Position numbers and translations under genes: made by a program
From: JAPLXD01 sp043802865
GTDB lineage: Bacteria > Patescibacteriota > Minisyncoccia > Moranbacterales > UBA11712
DNA length: 64,000 bases
Reading direction: 5' to 3'
NCBI GenBank assembly: GCA_043802865.1
Contig: JAZDKQ010000023.1
Coordinates: forward strand, 1-64,000
Part shown: positions 8,342-16,388 of the stretch, in pieces
Position numbering within the stretch: position 1 is the first letter of the stretch
How the letters are laid out: each line of letters starts with the position of its first letter
The notes under the pieces: model-generated
What the model was told of the DNA's origin: nothing
Seen by the model: only the letters and a program-made list of their open reading frames with translations
Database searches by the model: none

Positions 8342-9043
8342 CTAGATATTTAAATTTTTGATCTTTTCGTACTGGTCGAACAAAAAATTAATCACTTCTT
8401 CATCTCCGGGTTGATCGAACTGTTTTTTGAGCTCTTCCTCCGCTTGGTCGCGCGGCTGTGGCGGGATATTTGACGAACCGAAGACCCTGCGGTCAAAAAC
8501 GTCTATCATCGCCAAGAGTCTCGCGTTGTCGACATCAATATCTTCTATATTCTCTATAAGCTTCAAAACAGACGCTTTCGTATCTGGATAAGGCTGTTCC
8601 TGAAATTCGTGATGGATCAGAATCGGATTATAAACTCTGGGACTTCTTTTCTCCTGTTTCAAATGTGCATATCCTTGGATTGAGTGTTTTCTCACCACTT
8701 CAAAGTCCTTTGCGCTGAATTTTCCAAAAGGTCTGGCGAGATATTTTTGGGGAAGTTGTATTTTTCCTATGTCATGGAGAAGGCAGATTTCCACGAAGAA
8801 TTTGATTTCTTCTTCGGAAAAGTTGCGCTCTTTCGCAAGAAGATAGCCCAAATTGGTCATACGCTGTGAGTGGCGCAGCGTGTCTTTTTTGGCGCTCATT
8901 CCCGCCAGATCTTTTTCTCTTTTTTTCAAAAAATCCTTACTTTCATCATCACCTTCGTTATTAATGATCTCAATAATTGCCCGTACTTCCGGCAAATATA
9001 TTTTGGGCTTTGATTTTTCGGGATTGAAATCTTCTAGAGTCAT
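8342..9043 (-). CDS. HD-domain phosphohydrolase (HD-GYP-like)
   Basis: 233 residues from the ATG at 9043. The HD metal site is visible: RHSQRMTNLGYLLA, then EICLLHDIGKIQLPQKYL (HD followed by GK), a later HSIQGY histidine and LIHHEFQEQPYP. A GYP-like loop is not exact, so c-di-GMP hydrolysis cannot be claimed; members may cleave nucleotides or cyclic nucleotides. The N-terminal ~60 residues have no recognised domain. Probably cytosolic and monocistronic. Confidence 0.8.
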   Translation of the reverse strand: MTLEDFNPEKSKPKIYLPEVRAIIEIINNEGDDESKDFLKKREKDLAGMSAKKDTLRHSQRMTNLGYLLAKERNFSEEEIKFFVEICLLHDIGKIQLPQKYLARPFGKFSAKDFEVVRKHSIQGYAHLKQEKRSPRVYNPILIHHEFQEQPYPDTKASVLKLIENIEDIDVDNARLLAMIDVFDRRVFGSSNIPPQPRDQAEEELKKQFDQPGDEEVINFLFDQYEKIKNLNI

Positions 9044-9167
9044 AAAAAATCGCAAGTATAAAAAATTTATAATATAGCTATCTACCTTTATTCTACCAAA
9101 ATATCCCCTTTTTTACAAACAAAAAAACCGCCGATTTTTTCGGAGGTCTAGCGAAGAATCATTCAAC

Positions 9168-9210
9168 AAAAACCCTTCTCGCTTTTTTGGCGAGAAATAA
9201 CAAGGGTTTT
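9168..9210. terminator. Terminator downstream of the EF-Tu-like gene
   Basis: A long hairpin (AAAACCCTTCTCGC paired with GCGAGAA...AAGGGTTTT) just past the stop of the minus-strand gene at 9220. A second smaller hairpin (CCGCCGA/CGGAGG) lies at about 9128-9146. Confidence 0.65.
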
Positions 9211-9219
9211 CCGTGCTGC

Positions 9220-9474
9220 CTATTCTGTTGCTTTGTAAATCACGGCCCCTTCTTTTGTTGGGCTTTCCAGTTTGATCGCCAACTCGTCGCCTTTCTTTCC
9301 CTTTTCCACCGGCTTGTGGTCGATCTGCATCGAGGCGATCTCCATCGTGAAGTCATTTTCACCCTTCACGATCTTTATTTTTTCCCCGACTGCAAGCTTT
9401 CCTGAAAGTCGTACCACTGCCACCATCGCTTTGTCATAGTAGTGGATTACTTTTCCCACTTCTTGATCTGCCAT
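9220..9474 (-). CDS. Translation elongation factor EF-Tu domain-2-like protein
   Basis: 84 residues forming a single EF-Tu domain-2-type beta barrel: it begins EVGKVIHYYDKAMVAVVRL and contains GKLAVGEKIKIVKGENDFT and IDHKPVEKGKKGDELAIKLE, the layout of domain II of translational GTPases without the G domain. Such stand-alone proteins occur in CPR bacteria and archaea and have no assigned role. Monocistronic, with its own terminator. Confidence 0.85.
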   Translation of the reverse strand: MADQEVGKVIHYYDKAMVAVVRLSGKLAVGEKIKIVKGENDFTMEIASMQIDHKPVEKGKKGDELAIKLESPTKEGAVIYKATE

Positions 9475-9507
9475 AGTTTTGTTGATTAAGGCTTAAATAT
9501 TAATAAT

Positions 9508-9705
9508 TTATTCCAAATCGTACATCAGGTGCGAAGCGGAAAGCATTAGGTCGTCCACTTTCCCCTGCGAGTCGAAGTGATAGGACAAAACCATTTTGTT
9601 GTCAGCGATACCGATGGTATATTTCTTGGCTATATTGTACCAAACTTGCGGCAAAAAGGAAAGGCCGGTAAAATACGTATAGAAGATAGCGATAAAACCT
9701 GCATT
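9508..9705 (-). pseudogene. Unidentified 65-codon open frame, possibly a gene remnant
   Basis: Open between two stops on the minus strand. Its later part reads WYNIAKKYTIGIADNKMVL, then SYHFDSQGKVDDLMLSASHL, a composition much more protein-like than chance frames, but there is no upstream ATG/GTG/TTG before the middle of the frame. It overlaps the start region of the plus-strand nuclease gene. It may be the 3' end of a truncated gene; no family recognised. Confidence 0.35.
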
Positions 9706-9707
9706 TT

Positions 9708-10829
9708 ATGAACACTTCCTATTCGGCTCTCGACACTTTTCTCACCTGTCCGCTGAAATACAAATATTCCCAGATCGACCGGATCAGAACTCCCAAATCC
9801 AAGGAGATGGTTTTTGGGACGCTGATTCACAATACCCTGAAAGTGATACATGCGCCCGGCATACTTTCCCCCACTCCCGAACAAGCGCTTGATTTTTTCT
9901 CGAAAAACTGGAACGCGGATGTTTTCGCGGATGATTTCGAAGAGCGGGCGGCTTTTTCGCAGGGCGTGGCTATGATCCAGGACTATTACAAAAAAAACGA
10001 CCCGGCGAAGATCAACATCATTGATCTTGAATCGCGTTTTCAGATCGAAGTGGAAGCGAAGGGCGAAAAACATATCGTTTCGGGGATTATTGACCGGATC
10101 GACAAAACCGAAGACGGATATGAAATCATCGATTACAAAACCACGCGCAAATTGCCGAGTCAGGAAAAAGTGGACAATGATCTCCAGCTTTCGATCTATC
10201 TGGCGGCCTTTTTGAAGCGCTATCCGAAAGAAACTGAGAATCTCGACAAAATCAAGGTTTCGCTGTATTATCTCAAGCACGGCGTGAAATTGAGCTCCCA
10301 GAGGTCGCTCGAGCAGGTCAGACAGAGCGAAGAGTTTATGCTTGATCTCATTGATCAGGTCGGAAAATCAAAGTTCGAGCCGACGCTTTCCGGGCTTTGC
10401 GACTGGTGCGGATATCAAAACCTCTGTCCGATGTGGAAACACAAGTTCAAAAAAGAAGAGCCGGAAGATATTGACAGCGTGAAAATTATCGAAGAATATA
10501 TCGCTCTCAAAGAAGAGATCAAGTCAAAAGCTGATCGCATCGGAGAGTTGCAGGAAAAATTGAGTGAATATATGGACAGAGAAGATGTGAATCAGGTTTT
10601 TGGAGACGCTGGACGAATTTTGCGGACGATCAGAAAAACATATAAATACGACCAAGAAAAACTGCGATCAATTTTGGAACCTTTGGATAAATGGGAATCA
10701 GTATTGAAAGTCGATGGGATTGCGCTCAAAAATATTCTCGGCGTTTTGCCTCTCGGCGCCAGAAAAGAAGCCGAAAAAGCACGGGAAGTTGACAAGGAGA
10801 GCAAGAGTTTTATTGTGAAGAAAGGATGA
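9708..10829 (+). CDS. RecB-like PD-(D/E)XK nuclease with Fe-S cluster cysteines
   Basis: 373 residues. A Cas4/AddB-type nuclease: the first cysteine is in YSALDTFLTCPLKYKY (about residue 15), the GTLIHNTLK helix carries the family His, and the catalytic core is VSGIIDRIDKTEDGYEIIDYKTTRK (motif II Asp, then D-Y-K-T). The C-terminal cysteines are GLCDWCGYQNLCP (about 232-245), so four cysteines probably bind [4Fe-4S]. A C-terminal coiled extension (about 255-373) is extra. It probably processes DNA ends in recombination or repair. It overlaps the next gene by 4 bp (ATGA). Confidence 0.88.
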   Translation: MNTSYSALDTFLTCPLKYKYSQIDRIRTPKSKEMVFGTLIHNTLKVIHAPGILSPTPEQALDFFSKNWNADVFADDFEERAAFSQGVAMIQDYYKKNDPAKINIIDLESRFQIEVEAKGEKHIVSGIIDRIDKTEDGYEIIDYKTTRKLPSQEKVDNDLQLSIYLAAFLKRYPKETENLDKIKVSLYYLKHGVKLSSQRSLEQVRQSEEFMLDLIDQVGKSKFEPTLSGLCDWCGYQNLCPMWKHKFKKEEPEDIDSVKIIEEYIALKEEIKSKADRIGELQEKLSEYMDREDVNQVFGDAGRILRTIRKTYKYDQEKLRSILEPLDKWESVLKVDGIALKNILGVLPLGARKEAEKAREVDKESKSFIVKKG

Positions 10830-11299
10830 AAAAAAGAATAAGAGATTATATAAAGCAATTTTTTTTGATCGACGATACGCCGCACAAAGTTGTCGGCGGG
10901 GCGGCTTTGGGGGCTTTTTTGGGGATTATACCGGGCGAGGGCGTTTTGGCAACGCTTTTTTTCGCGTATATTTTCCGGCTCAATCGCTTGGCGGCTCTTG
11001 CGGGAGTTTTGGCCTTCAATATGTGGACAACTTTCATCGCGTTGCCTGTCGCGGCCGCTATTGGCGGATTGATATTTCGCATTGATCCGCGGACGCTTTC
11101 GAATGATTTCCATGAGACATTGAGTCTTGGGTGGCAATATCTTTTCAGCTGGAATGTGCTTCGCGAAACCGCCATCCCTCTTTTGACCGGCTATATTGTT
11201 CTCGCCGGATCTGTCGCGGCAATAATATATTTTTCTCTTTTCTATCTTCTGATCAAACGAAAAAAGCTCAAAGAAAAAGAACATTTATTGCTGAAATAG
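10826..11299 (+). CDS. DUF2062 membrane protein
   Basis: 157 residues, with the DUF2062 signature PHKVVGGAALGAFLGIIPGEG, then FNMWTTFIALPVAAAIGG. Three to four membrane segments and a basic C-terminal tail. The reaction is unknown. Its ATG overlaps the nuclease stop and its TAG stop codon forms the first three bases of a 26-bp palindrome, so that element was either the source of the stop or inserted exactly at it. Confidence 0.88.
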   Translation: MKKRIRDYIKQFFLIDDTPHKVVGGAALGAFLGIIPGEGVLATLFFAYIFRLNRLAALAGVLAFNMWTTFIALPVAAAIGGLIFRIDPRTLSNDFHETLSLGWQYLFSWNVLRETAIPLLTGYIVLAGSVAAIIYFSLFYLLIKRKKLKEKEHLLLK

Positions 11300-11322
11300 A
11301 GACGCGATTAATCGCGTCTCTA
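11297..11322. repeat. Palindromic element, family A, copy 1
   Basis: A perfect 26-bp palindrome with core ACGCGATTAATCGCGT, lying between the convergent DUF2062 and UMP-kinase genes and including the DUF2062 stop codon. Near-identical copies occur inside two coding sequences at 29247-29274 and 54980-55007. Confidence 0.9.
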
Positions 11323-11327
11323 CGGGG

Positions 11328-12014
11328 TTATTTTATCACTGTTCCCAGAAACTTTTTGCGGGTGAGATATCCTTCGAAATTTTTTAGTTTCTTTCCGTTC
11401 ATGATCAAGACTTCCATTTTGAGCTCTTCAGCCATCTTTGAAGCGACGGGATCAAAAGGGGCGTTGAGTCCCGGATCCCACTTGTTGCCGACAATTTTTC
11501 GGAAATCTTTCCATGAAATTTCTTTTATTTTTTTCGCGTCCGCAAACTTTTTGGGGTCCTTGGTATAGACATAGTCGATATTGGAAAGGTTTATCAGCGT
11601 TTTCGCGCCGTATTCTTTGGCGAGGATCACGGCGTCAAGGTCGGTGGAAAAACCGGGTTTCCAGCCGGCGCCGATCAGGATTTTTTCGCGGAAGTCGAAT
11701 TTTTGATAGGGATTTTTGTTGATGCGCGGGTGCGCGTATTTTCGGAATATCGTCCGCAAAAGATGACCATTGAGTCTCGTGGAATGGATTCCGATCCAGT
11801 CTCTATCATCTTTCTCAATGACGCCGATCTTGAGAACGGCGTTTTGATATTGCCGGCAGATGGATCCTCCGCCGGAAATAATTATAAAGCGATTATTTTG
11901 TTTGATAAATTTCAAAATAAGATCTTTGAAATTTTTCAAGAATTTCCAGTCTATTCCCTCCGGCGGGAAAATAAGAGACCCGCCAAGAGAAATGACAATA
12001 ATTTTGTTTTTCAT
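11328..12014 (-). CDS. pyrH: UMP kinase (amino-acid kinase fold)
   Basis: 228 residues. It phosphorylates UMP to UDP, feeding CTP synthase nearby. Visible motifs are VISLGGSLIFPP (phosphate loop), IIISGGGSICRQY, then GWKPGFSTDLDAVILAKEYG and LINLSNIDYVYTKDPKKF (nucleotide-binding region) and APFDPVASKMAEELKM near the end. Sequence style (GGSLI, GWKPGFSTD) is closer to the archaeal-type UMP kinase branch than to E. coli PyrH. Convergent with the DUF2062 gene and separated from it by palindrome A. Confidence 0.88.
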   Translation of the reverse strand: MKNKIIVISLGGSLIFPPEGIDWKFLKNFKDLILKFIKQNNRFIIISGGGSICRQYQNAVLKIGVIEKDDRDWIGIHSTRLNGHLLRTIFRKYAHPRINKNPYQKFDFREKILIGAGWKPGFSTDLDAVILAKEYGAKTLINLSNIDYVYTKDPKKFADAKKIKEISWKDFRKIVGNKWDPGLNAPFDPVASKMAEELKMEVLIMNGKKLKNFEGYLTRKKFLGTVIK

Positions 12015-12024
12015 GATTTTTGAA

Positions 12025-12474
12025 TTATTTTATACAACACTTTGCTCCTTGAAACCCCCGGCCCTCGGCTTCTTCTTTGGAAGAAAAGCAAACCCTGTTT
12101 TCTGGTTTGATATTTTGGGCGTATCGGCACGTCGGGAGATGATATTTGTTTGAATTTTTGCTGGCAACGAAAGCGCATTTTTGGTTGTTGGCCGTCGCAA
12201 CACTTTCTGTTGAAGCAGGTTTGCTGTTTGCGGATGCGGTTTTTGTGTCGCTTGCATCAGTTTGGCTTTGACCAGTATTCGCGCTTGCGACTTCAGCAGG
12301 CGCGACTTTGTTCACAACGATCGGTTCTTGCTTGTTTTTTTGTCCTTTCAAAAATCCGGCCTCAAAAGAGATGGCGGCGATGAGGATTATGCCGATCGCC
12401 AATACGATTTTTTGCTCATACTTAAGCCAAAATTGACCGATTCGGGATTCCTTGAAACGGGAGATGATTGACAT
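12025..12474 (-). CDS. Membrane-anchored protein with Ada-like zinc-binding motif
   Basis: 149 residues: an N-terminal cytoplasmic stub, one membrane helix (about residues 24-44, IVLAIGIILIAAISFEAGF), a low-complexity Ala/Ser/Thr linker, and a C-terminal module CAFVASKNSNKYHLPTCRYA followed by PENRVCFSSKEEAEGRGF and a final CC. That module has the layout of the Ada metal-binding domain (KYHxxxC, then F/SS-EEA-GF and CxxC). It is probably a sensor or DNA/metal-binding patch tethered outside the membrane. Divergent from rpmA across 56 bp. Confidence 0.72.
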   Translation of the reverse strand: MSIISRFKESRIGQFWLKYEQKIVLAIGIILIAAISFEAGFLKGQKNKQEPIVVNKVAPAEVASANTGQSQTDASDTKTASANSKPASTESVATANNQKCAFVASKNSNKYHLPTCRYAQNIKPENRVCFSSKEEAEGRGFQGAKCCIK

Positions 12475-12530
12475 CTGGGGGAAAATAAACTATTATTCTA
12501 TAGTAAATTCAATATCTTTGATTCAACTAT

Positions 12531-12803
12531 ATGGCACACAGAAAAGCAGGTGGCTCTACACAGCTTGGCCGAGATTCGCAATCCAAACGGCTCGGTGTCA
12601 AAAAACACGGCGGTGAAACGGTGAAAACCGGAAATATAATCGTTCGCCAGCGCGGGACAAAATTCCGCCCGGGTGAAAACGTGAAACGCGGCGGCGATGA
12701 TACTCTTTTCGCAATGAAAGACGGAGCAGTCAAATTCGCTTCCAAAAAAATTCGCAAATTTACCGGCAGATTGGCCCGCGCGAAATTCGTGAGCGTGGAA
12801 TAA
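12531..12803 (+). CDS. rpmA: Ribosomal protein bL27
   Basis: 90 residues: MAHRKAGGSTQLGRDSQSKR, then GETVKTGNIIVRQRGTKF, typical of L27 at the peptidyl-transferase centre. The N-terminus starts directly at MAHRK with no Firmicutes-type cleaved extension. No L21 gene (rplU) adjoins it, although the two are usually together. I see no Shine-Dalgarno before the ATG. Followed by a strong terminator. Confidence 0.97.
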   Translation: MAHRKAGGSTQLGRDSQSKRLGVKKHGGETVKTGNIIVRQRGTKFRPGENVKRGGDDTLFAMKDGAVKFASKKIRKFTGRLARAKFVSVE

Positions 12804-12823
12804 GCTATCAGGAAACATATTAA

Positions 12824-12858
12824 AAAATAGAAGCAACAAAGCTTCTATTTTTTTATTT
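12824..12858. terminator. Bidirectional terminator between rpmA and pyrG
   Basis: The hairpin AATAGAAGC...GCTTCTATT is followed on the plus strand by TTTTTTATTTTA and on the minus strand by an A/T tract, serving the two convergent genes. Confidence 0.8.
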
Positions 12859-14478
12859 TATCGCGTTCTTAATGAACTCTCTGAAAAGAGGATGCGGGCT
12901 CAAGGGTGAGGATTTGAATTCGGGATGGAATTGAGTTCCCAAATGAAAGGGGTGGGATTTTTTTGGCAGTTCGGCGATTTCCATCAAGCGTCCGTCCGGC
13001 GAGGTGCCGGAAAAGACGAGCCCCACTTTTTCCAGTTGTTCGATGTATTCCGTGTTCACTTCCCATCGGTGGCGGTGGCGTTCGGAAATATTCGGCGTTT
13101 TGTAGGCGCCAAAAGCGATTGTGTTCCTTTTGAGCGTCGCGGGATAGGTGCCGAGCCGCATCGTTGCTCCATAATTCTTGTCAGCGAGATTCTTTTTTTG
13201 CTCGGGCATAATGTCGATCACTGGATATTTGGTGTTGCGATTGATCTCGGTTGTGTTCGCGCCTTTCAATTTCAACACGTTTCTTGCGTATTCGATGACG
13301 AGAAGTTGCATACCATAGCAAAGTCCGAAATACGGAATTTTGTTTTTCCGGCAGAATTCGATCGCTTTCAATTTTCCTTCCACTCCCCGTTCTCCAAATC
13401 CGCCCGGAACAAGAATTCCCGCGTATTTTTTGAGTTCGCGAACCTTGGCGGGATTTTTTTCATATTCTTCGGCGTTCAGCCACTCGATTTGCGGTTTTCT
13501 TTTGAAGGAATAGCAAGCATGTTTCACAGCTTCAATGACGGAAATATAGGCATCAGACAAAACAAAATCACCCGTCCCGAAATATTTGCCGACTATGCCT
13601 ATTTTAAGCGGTTTTTTGGAGTTTTTAATATTTTTCACCATAGCTTTCCAGCGCGCCATGTCGTTTTTTTTCGGCTTCAGATTGAGTTTCTCGAGAAGGA
13701 TGCCGCTCATATTGTCTTTTTCGAAATTGACTGGCACTTCATAGACCGATTCGATGTCGGGGGCGCTGATAACATCTTTTTCTTGAAGATTGCAATGGTC
13801 GGCCAATTTTTCTTTCCTTTTTTTGTCGAGGGTGACGGCGCTGCGAGCAATGATGATGTCAGGCTGGATTCCGGCGGCATTGAGCGATCGAACCGCGTAT
13901 TGGGTCGGTTTTGTTTTCATTTCTCCGACTGTTGAGGGGACGGGCAAATAGCTCACAAGTGCGAAAAGAACATCGCCCCGGCTTGCGAGACGCATCATTC
14001 TTCCGGCTTCAAGAAACAAGAGTCCCTGATATTCTCCGAGTGTTCCCCCGACCTCAATGAGCATAATTTCAGCCTTCGAGTTCTTCTGGGCTTTTTGAAT
14101 GCGGCGGATGATCTCTTTTGGGACATCCGGAACAACATCGACGCATCGTCCGCCATATCCCATCGCCCGCTCGCGGTCGATGATCGTTTTGTACACCATT
14201 CCGTTCGTCATATAATTTTCCGCCGGCAATGTGAAATTCATGAAACGTTCATAATTTCCCATATCCTGATCCGTTTCCATTCCACTGTCCAAAACGAAAA
14301 CTTCCCCGTGCTCGGTCGGGTTCATTGTTCCCGCGTCAACATTGAGATATGGGTCGATTTTCATCACCGAGACGCGAAAACCCTTTGATTGAAGGATGTT
14401 TCCAATCGAAGCGGTGGCAATTCCCTTTCCGACCCCGCTCATCACTCCCCCGACGATAAAAATGTATTTTGGACGCAT
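12853..14478 (-). CDS. pyrG: CTP synthase
   Basis: 541 residues from the ATG giving MRPKYIFIVGGVMSGVGKGI (amidoligase P-loop). It converts UTP to CTP with glutamine or ammonia. Middle motifs include DPYLNVDAGTMNPTEHGEVF and IEVGGTLGEYQG. The C-terminal glutamine amidotransferase domain has GGFGERGVEGK, the nucleophile in YFGLCYGMQLLVIEYARN and the His/Glu in GTQFHPEFKSSP. Full length. A 12-codon N-terminal extension in frame is not family-like. Confidence 0.97.
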   Translation of the reverse strand: MRPKYIFIVGGVMSGVGKGIATASIGNILQSKGFRVSVMKIDPYLNVDAGTMNPTEHGEVFVLDSGMETDQDMGNYERFMNFTLPAENYMTNGMVYKTIIDRERAMGYGGRCVDVVPDVPKEIIRRIQKAQKNSKAEIMLIEVGGTLGEYQGLLFLEAGRMMRLASRGDVLFALVSYLPVPSTVGEMKTKPTQYAVRSLNAAGIQPDIIIARSAVTLDKKRKEKLADHCNLQEKDVISAPDIESVYEVPVNFEKDNMSGILLEKLNLKPKKNDMARWKAMVKNIKNSKKPLKIGIVGKYFGTGDFVLSDAYISVIEAVKHACYSFKRKPQIEWLNAEEYEKNPAKVRELKKYAGILVPGGFGERGVEGKLKAIEFCRKNKIPYFGLCYGMQLLVIEYARNVLKLKGANTTEINRNTKYPVIDIMPEQKKNLADKNYGATMRLGTYPATLKRNTIAFGAYKTPNISERHRHRWEVNTEYIEQLEKVGLVFSGTSPDGRLMEIAELPKKSHPFHLGTQFHPEFKSSPLSPHPLFREFIKNAIK

Positions 14479-14496
14479 GCTAATTTCAAGAAAATA

Positions 14497-14532
14497 GAGG
14501 TGAAAAGATATCACCCCTATTTTTAAATTTTT
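14497..14532 (-). terminator. Terminator downstream of rplI
   Basis: The minus-strand hairpin AAATAGGGGTGA/TCACCTCTATTTT lies just past the rplI stop and before pyrG, followed by a T-rich stretch. Confidence 0.65.
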
Positions 14533-14546
14533 AATAATCTTATATT

Positions 14547-14993
14547 CTAGCCTTCTTCGGGAACCAAAATCACTTTTATATTCGCTTCCAGTCCGTGGTC
14601 AAGTTCCAGTTTTACATCATAATCGCCGACTTCTTTGATTGGCTCCTCGAGCTTCACGCTTTCCGGTTCGATCTTGAGTCCCTCATCCGCAAATGTCTTG
14701 GCGATTGTTTTTTCGTTGACGGATCCAAACAACGTTCCATCTTTTTCTTTGACCTTGATGAATAATTCTCTTCCGTCCAGTTGCTCGGCCAGTTTTTGAA
14801 CCTCTTCCAAGTCTGTCTGATCAACCTTTGATTTTTTGGCCGCGTTCAATTCGGCTTCCCGAAGCGCTTGCTCGGTCGCTGGTTTGGCAAGATCTTGTGG
14901 AATCAAAAAATTGCGGGCGTAGCCGTCGGCCACCTCTTTGACTTCTCCCTCCTTGCCGAGCTTGTCGACATTTTTCAGTAGGATTACTTTCAC
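14547..14993 (-). CDS. rplI: Ribosomal protein bL9
   Basis: 148 residues beginning with GTG: MKVILLKNVDKLGKEGEVKE, then VADGYARNFLIPQDLAKPAT, the classic N-terminal domain, followed by the long connecting helix and a C-terminal domain. There is no obvious Shine-Dalgarno. A TATAAT lies ~18 nt before the GTG. The GTG itself is part of a 13-bp inverted repeat (see the regulatory entry). L9 is reported missing from some CPR lineages, so its presence is informative for placement. Confidence 0.96.
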   Translation of the reverse strand: MKVILLKNVDKLGKEGEVKEVADGYARNFLIPQDLAKPATEQALREAELNAAKKSKVDQTDLEEVQKLAEQLDGRELFIKVKEKDGTLFGSVNEKTIAKTFADEGLKIEPESVKLEEPIKEVGDYDVKLELDHGLEANIKVILVPEEG

Positions 14994-15052
14994 CCCGTTA
15001 GAAAATTAATTATTATACCCTCGCTAGAAAATGCTTTTGTTTTCTAACGGGG
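14993..15052 (-). promoter_or_regulatory. rplI promoter region with inverted repeat covering the start codon
   Basis: Perfect 13-bp arms CCCCGTTAGAAAA and TTTTCTAACGGGG are 34 nt apart; the promoter-proximal GGGG contains the first base of the GTG start. TATAAT lies between the arms. A transcript reading in from ctpA would fold and hide the rplI start, whereas one starting at the internal TATAAT would carry only one arm and stay open. Confidence 0.5.
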
Positions 15053-15098
15053 TTCATTGGTTTTATTATAATTCAAAAAAATATTTTAGCAAACCCCC

Positions 15099-16382
15099 CT
15101 ATTTTATCTTCTCCTTGATGATCTCGAGAGCCTTGTCCATCTGAGGATCGCGATTGTTGTTGTAATCAGCGTCGGACAGGTCAACATCGATGGTCGGGTC
15201 AATCCCCCTTTCCATTATATAGTCTCCATTCGGTGTTAGCCAGCGGGCGATTGTCACGCGGAGTGTTGATCCGCCGACCAATTTCTCCAGCTCTTGCACA
15301 GAACCTTTTCCGAATGTTTTTTTGCCGATGAGCGGCGCTCCGAGGTCGTCCCGGAGCGCGCCGGCTGTGATCTCAGAAGCACTTGCACTTCCGCCATTAA
15401 CAAGCACAACAACGGGCAAGTTCCCCAAAATATCGCCGCCTCGCGCCGGAAAATCTTTTTTCCCGCCGTTTGTTGATCCTCTTTCTTCTTCAGAGACGAC
15501 CACTTTCCCTTCGGGAATGAATTTTGATGAAATATCAATGGCGGATTCAAGGTATCCGCCTGGATTGTTTCGGAGATCAAGAATGACCCCTTTTGCGTTT
15601 TGGGATACGATTTGACTGGCTACCTGATTCATTCCGGAAGTAGTATCGTCTCCAAATTTGGATATTTTTACGACAGCAATTCCGTTGTCTTTGAACTCAA
15701 GTTTCACGCTTTTGACATTGATTTGATCGCGGATGATCTTCACCTCGATTGGGTTTGTGCTTTTTTCATGCAGAATCATAAGAGATATTTCCGTTCCTTT
15801 CGGTCCGCGGATCAAAGAGACAGCTTCGTCGACTGTCATGTCTGAAGTGAGTTTGTCTCCTATTTTCAGGACTTTGTCGCCTGCCCTAAGTCCGGCTTTT
15901 TCGCCGGGCGACTCGTCAAGGGGAGAAATGACCGTCAAAATATCATTTTTCATCCCAATTTCCACGCCGATTCCCTCAAATGTCCCTTCAAGGTCCTTGG
16001 AAAACTGCTGGCTTTCATCCGGATTCATGAAGCTTGAAAACGGATCGCCGACCGCTTTCACCATGCCGGAGATCGCGCCGTATATCATCTTCTGCCGGTC
16101 AAGCTTTGTTGTGTCGACGTACTTGTCATTCAGGATGTTCCAAGCTTCCCAAAAAAGGTCAAAATCGACATCACTCGGCTGGCTCTTGTCGTGGCTTTTT
16201 ACAAGGAGATTTTCGATCGCAATAGGACTCTTGCTTTTGGAGGACGTATATTTGTTGAAAAGGGAACCGGCAAAAAAGCTCACGGAGATGAGAATCACAA
16301 TACCGAATATTTTGAAATTCCGGCGATTTTTCTTTGGTTTGTCGCTTTTTTCTTCTATTTCGCTTTTTTCTTCTATTTCCAT
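15099..16382 (-). CDS. ctpA: C-terminal processing peptidase (S41, CtpA/Prc-like)
   Basis: 427 residues. One N-terminal membrane helix (about 23-42) follows a charged stub with a tandem repeat (IEEKSEIEEKSDK). A PDZ domain (GIGVEIGMKNDILTVISPLD, about 135-215) precedes the S41 core with catalytic Ser in VLVNGGSASASEI (about 330) and Lys in GKKTFGKGSVQE (about 357). It is an extracytoplasmic protease that trims C-termini or degrades envelope proteins, often linked to peptidoglycan hydrolase control. It lies just downstream of the LCP/glycosyltransferase genes. Confidence 0.94.
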   Translation of the reverse strand: MEIEEKSEIEEKSDKPKKNRRNFKIFGIVILISVSFFAGSLFNKYTSSKSKSPIAIENLLVKSHDKSQPSDVDFDLFWEAWNILNDKYVDTTKLDRQKMIYGAISGMVKAVGDPFSSFMNPDESQQFSKDLEGTFEGIGVEIGMKNDILTVISPLDESPGEKAGLRAGDKVLKIGDKLTSDMTVDEAVSLIRGPKGTEISLMILHEKSTNPIEVKIIRDQINVKSVKLEFKDNGIAVVKISKFGDDTTSGMNQVASQIVSQNAKGVILDLRNNPGGYLESAIDISSKFIPEGKVVVSEEERGSTNGGKKDFPARGGDILGNLPVVVLVNGGSASASEITAGALRDDLGAPLIGKKTFGKGSVQELEKLVGGSTLRVTIARWLTPNGDYIMERGIDPTIDVDLSDADYNNNRDPQMDKALEIIKEKIK

Positions 16383-16388
16383 GATTTT

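Noticed and set aside
12925..13935. 336-residue open frame on the plus strand
   Set aside because: It lies wholly opposite pyrG, whose frame is unambiguous, and reads as Phe/His-rich sequence typical of an antisense shadow.
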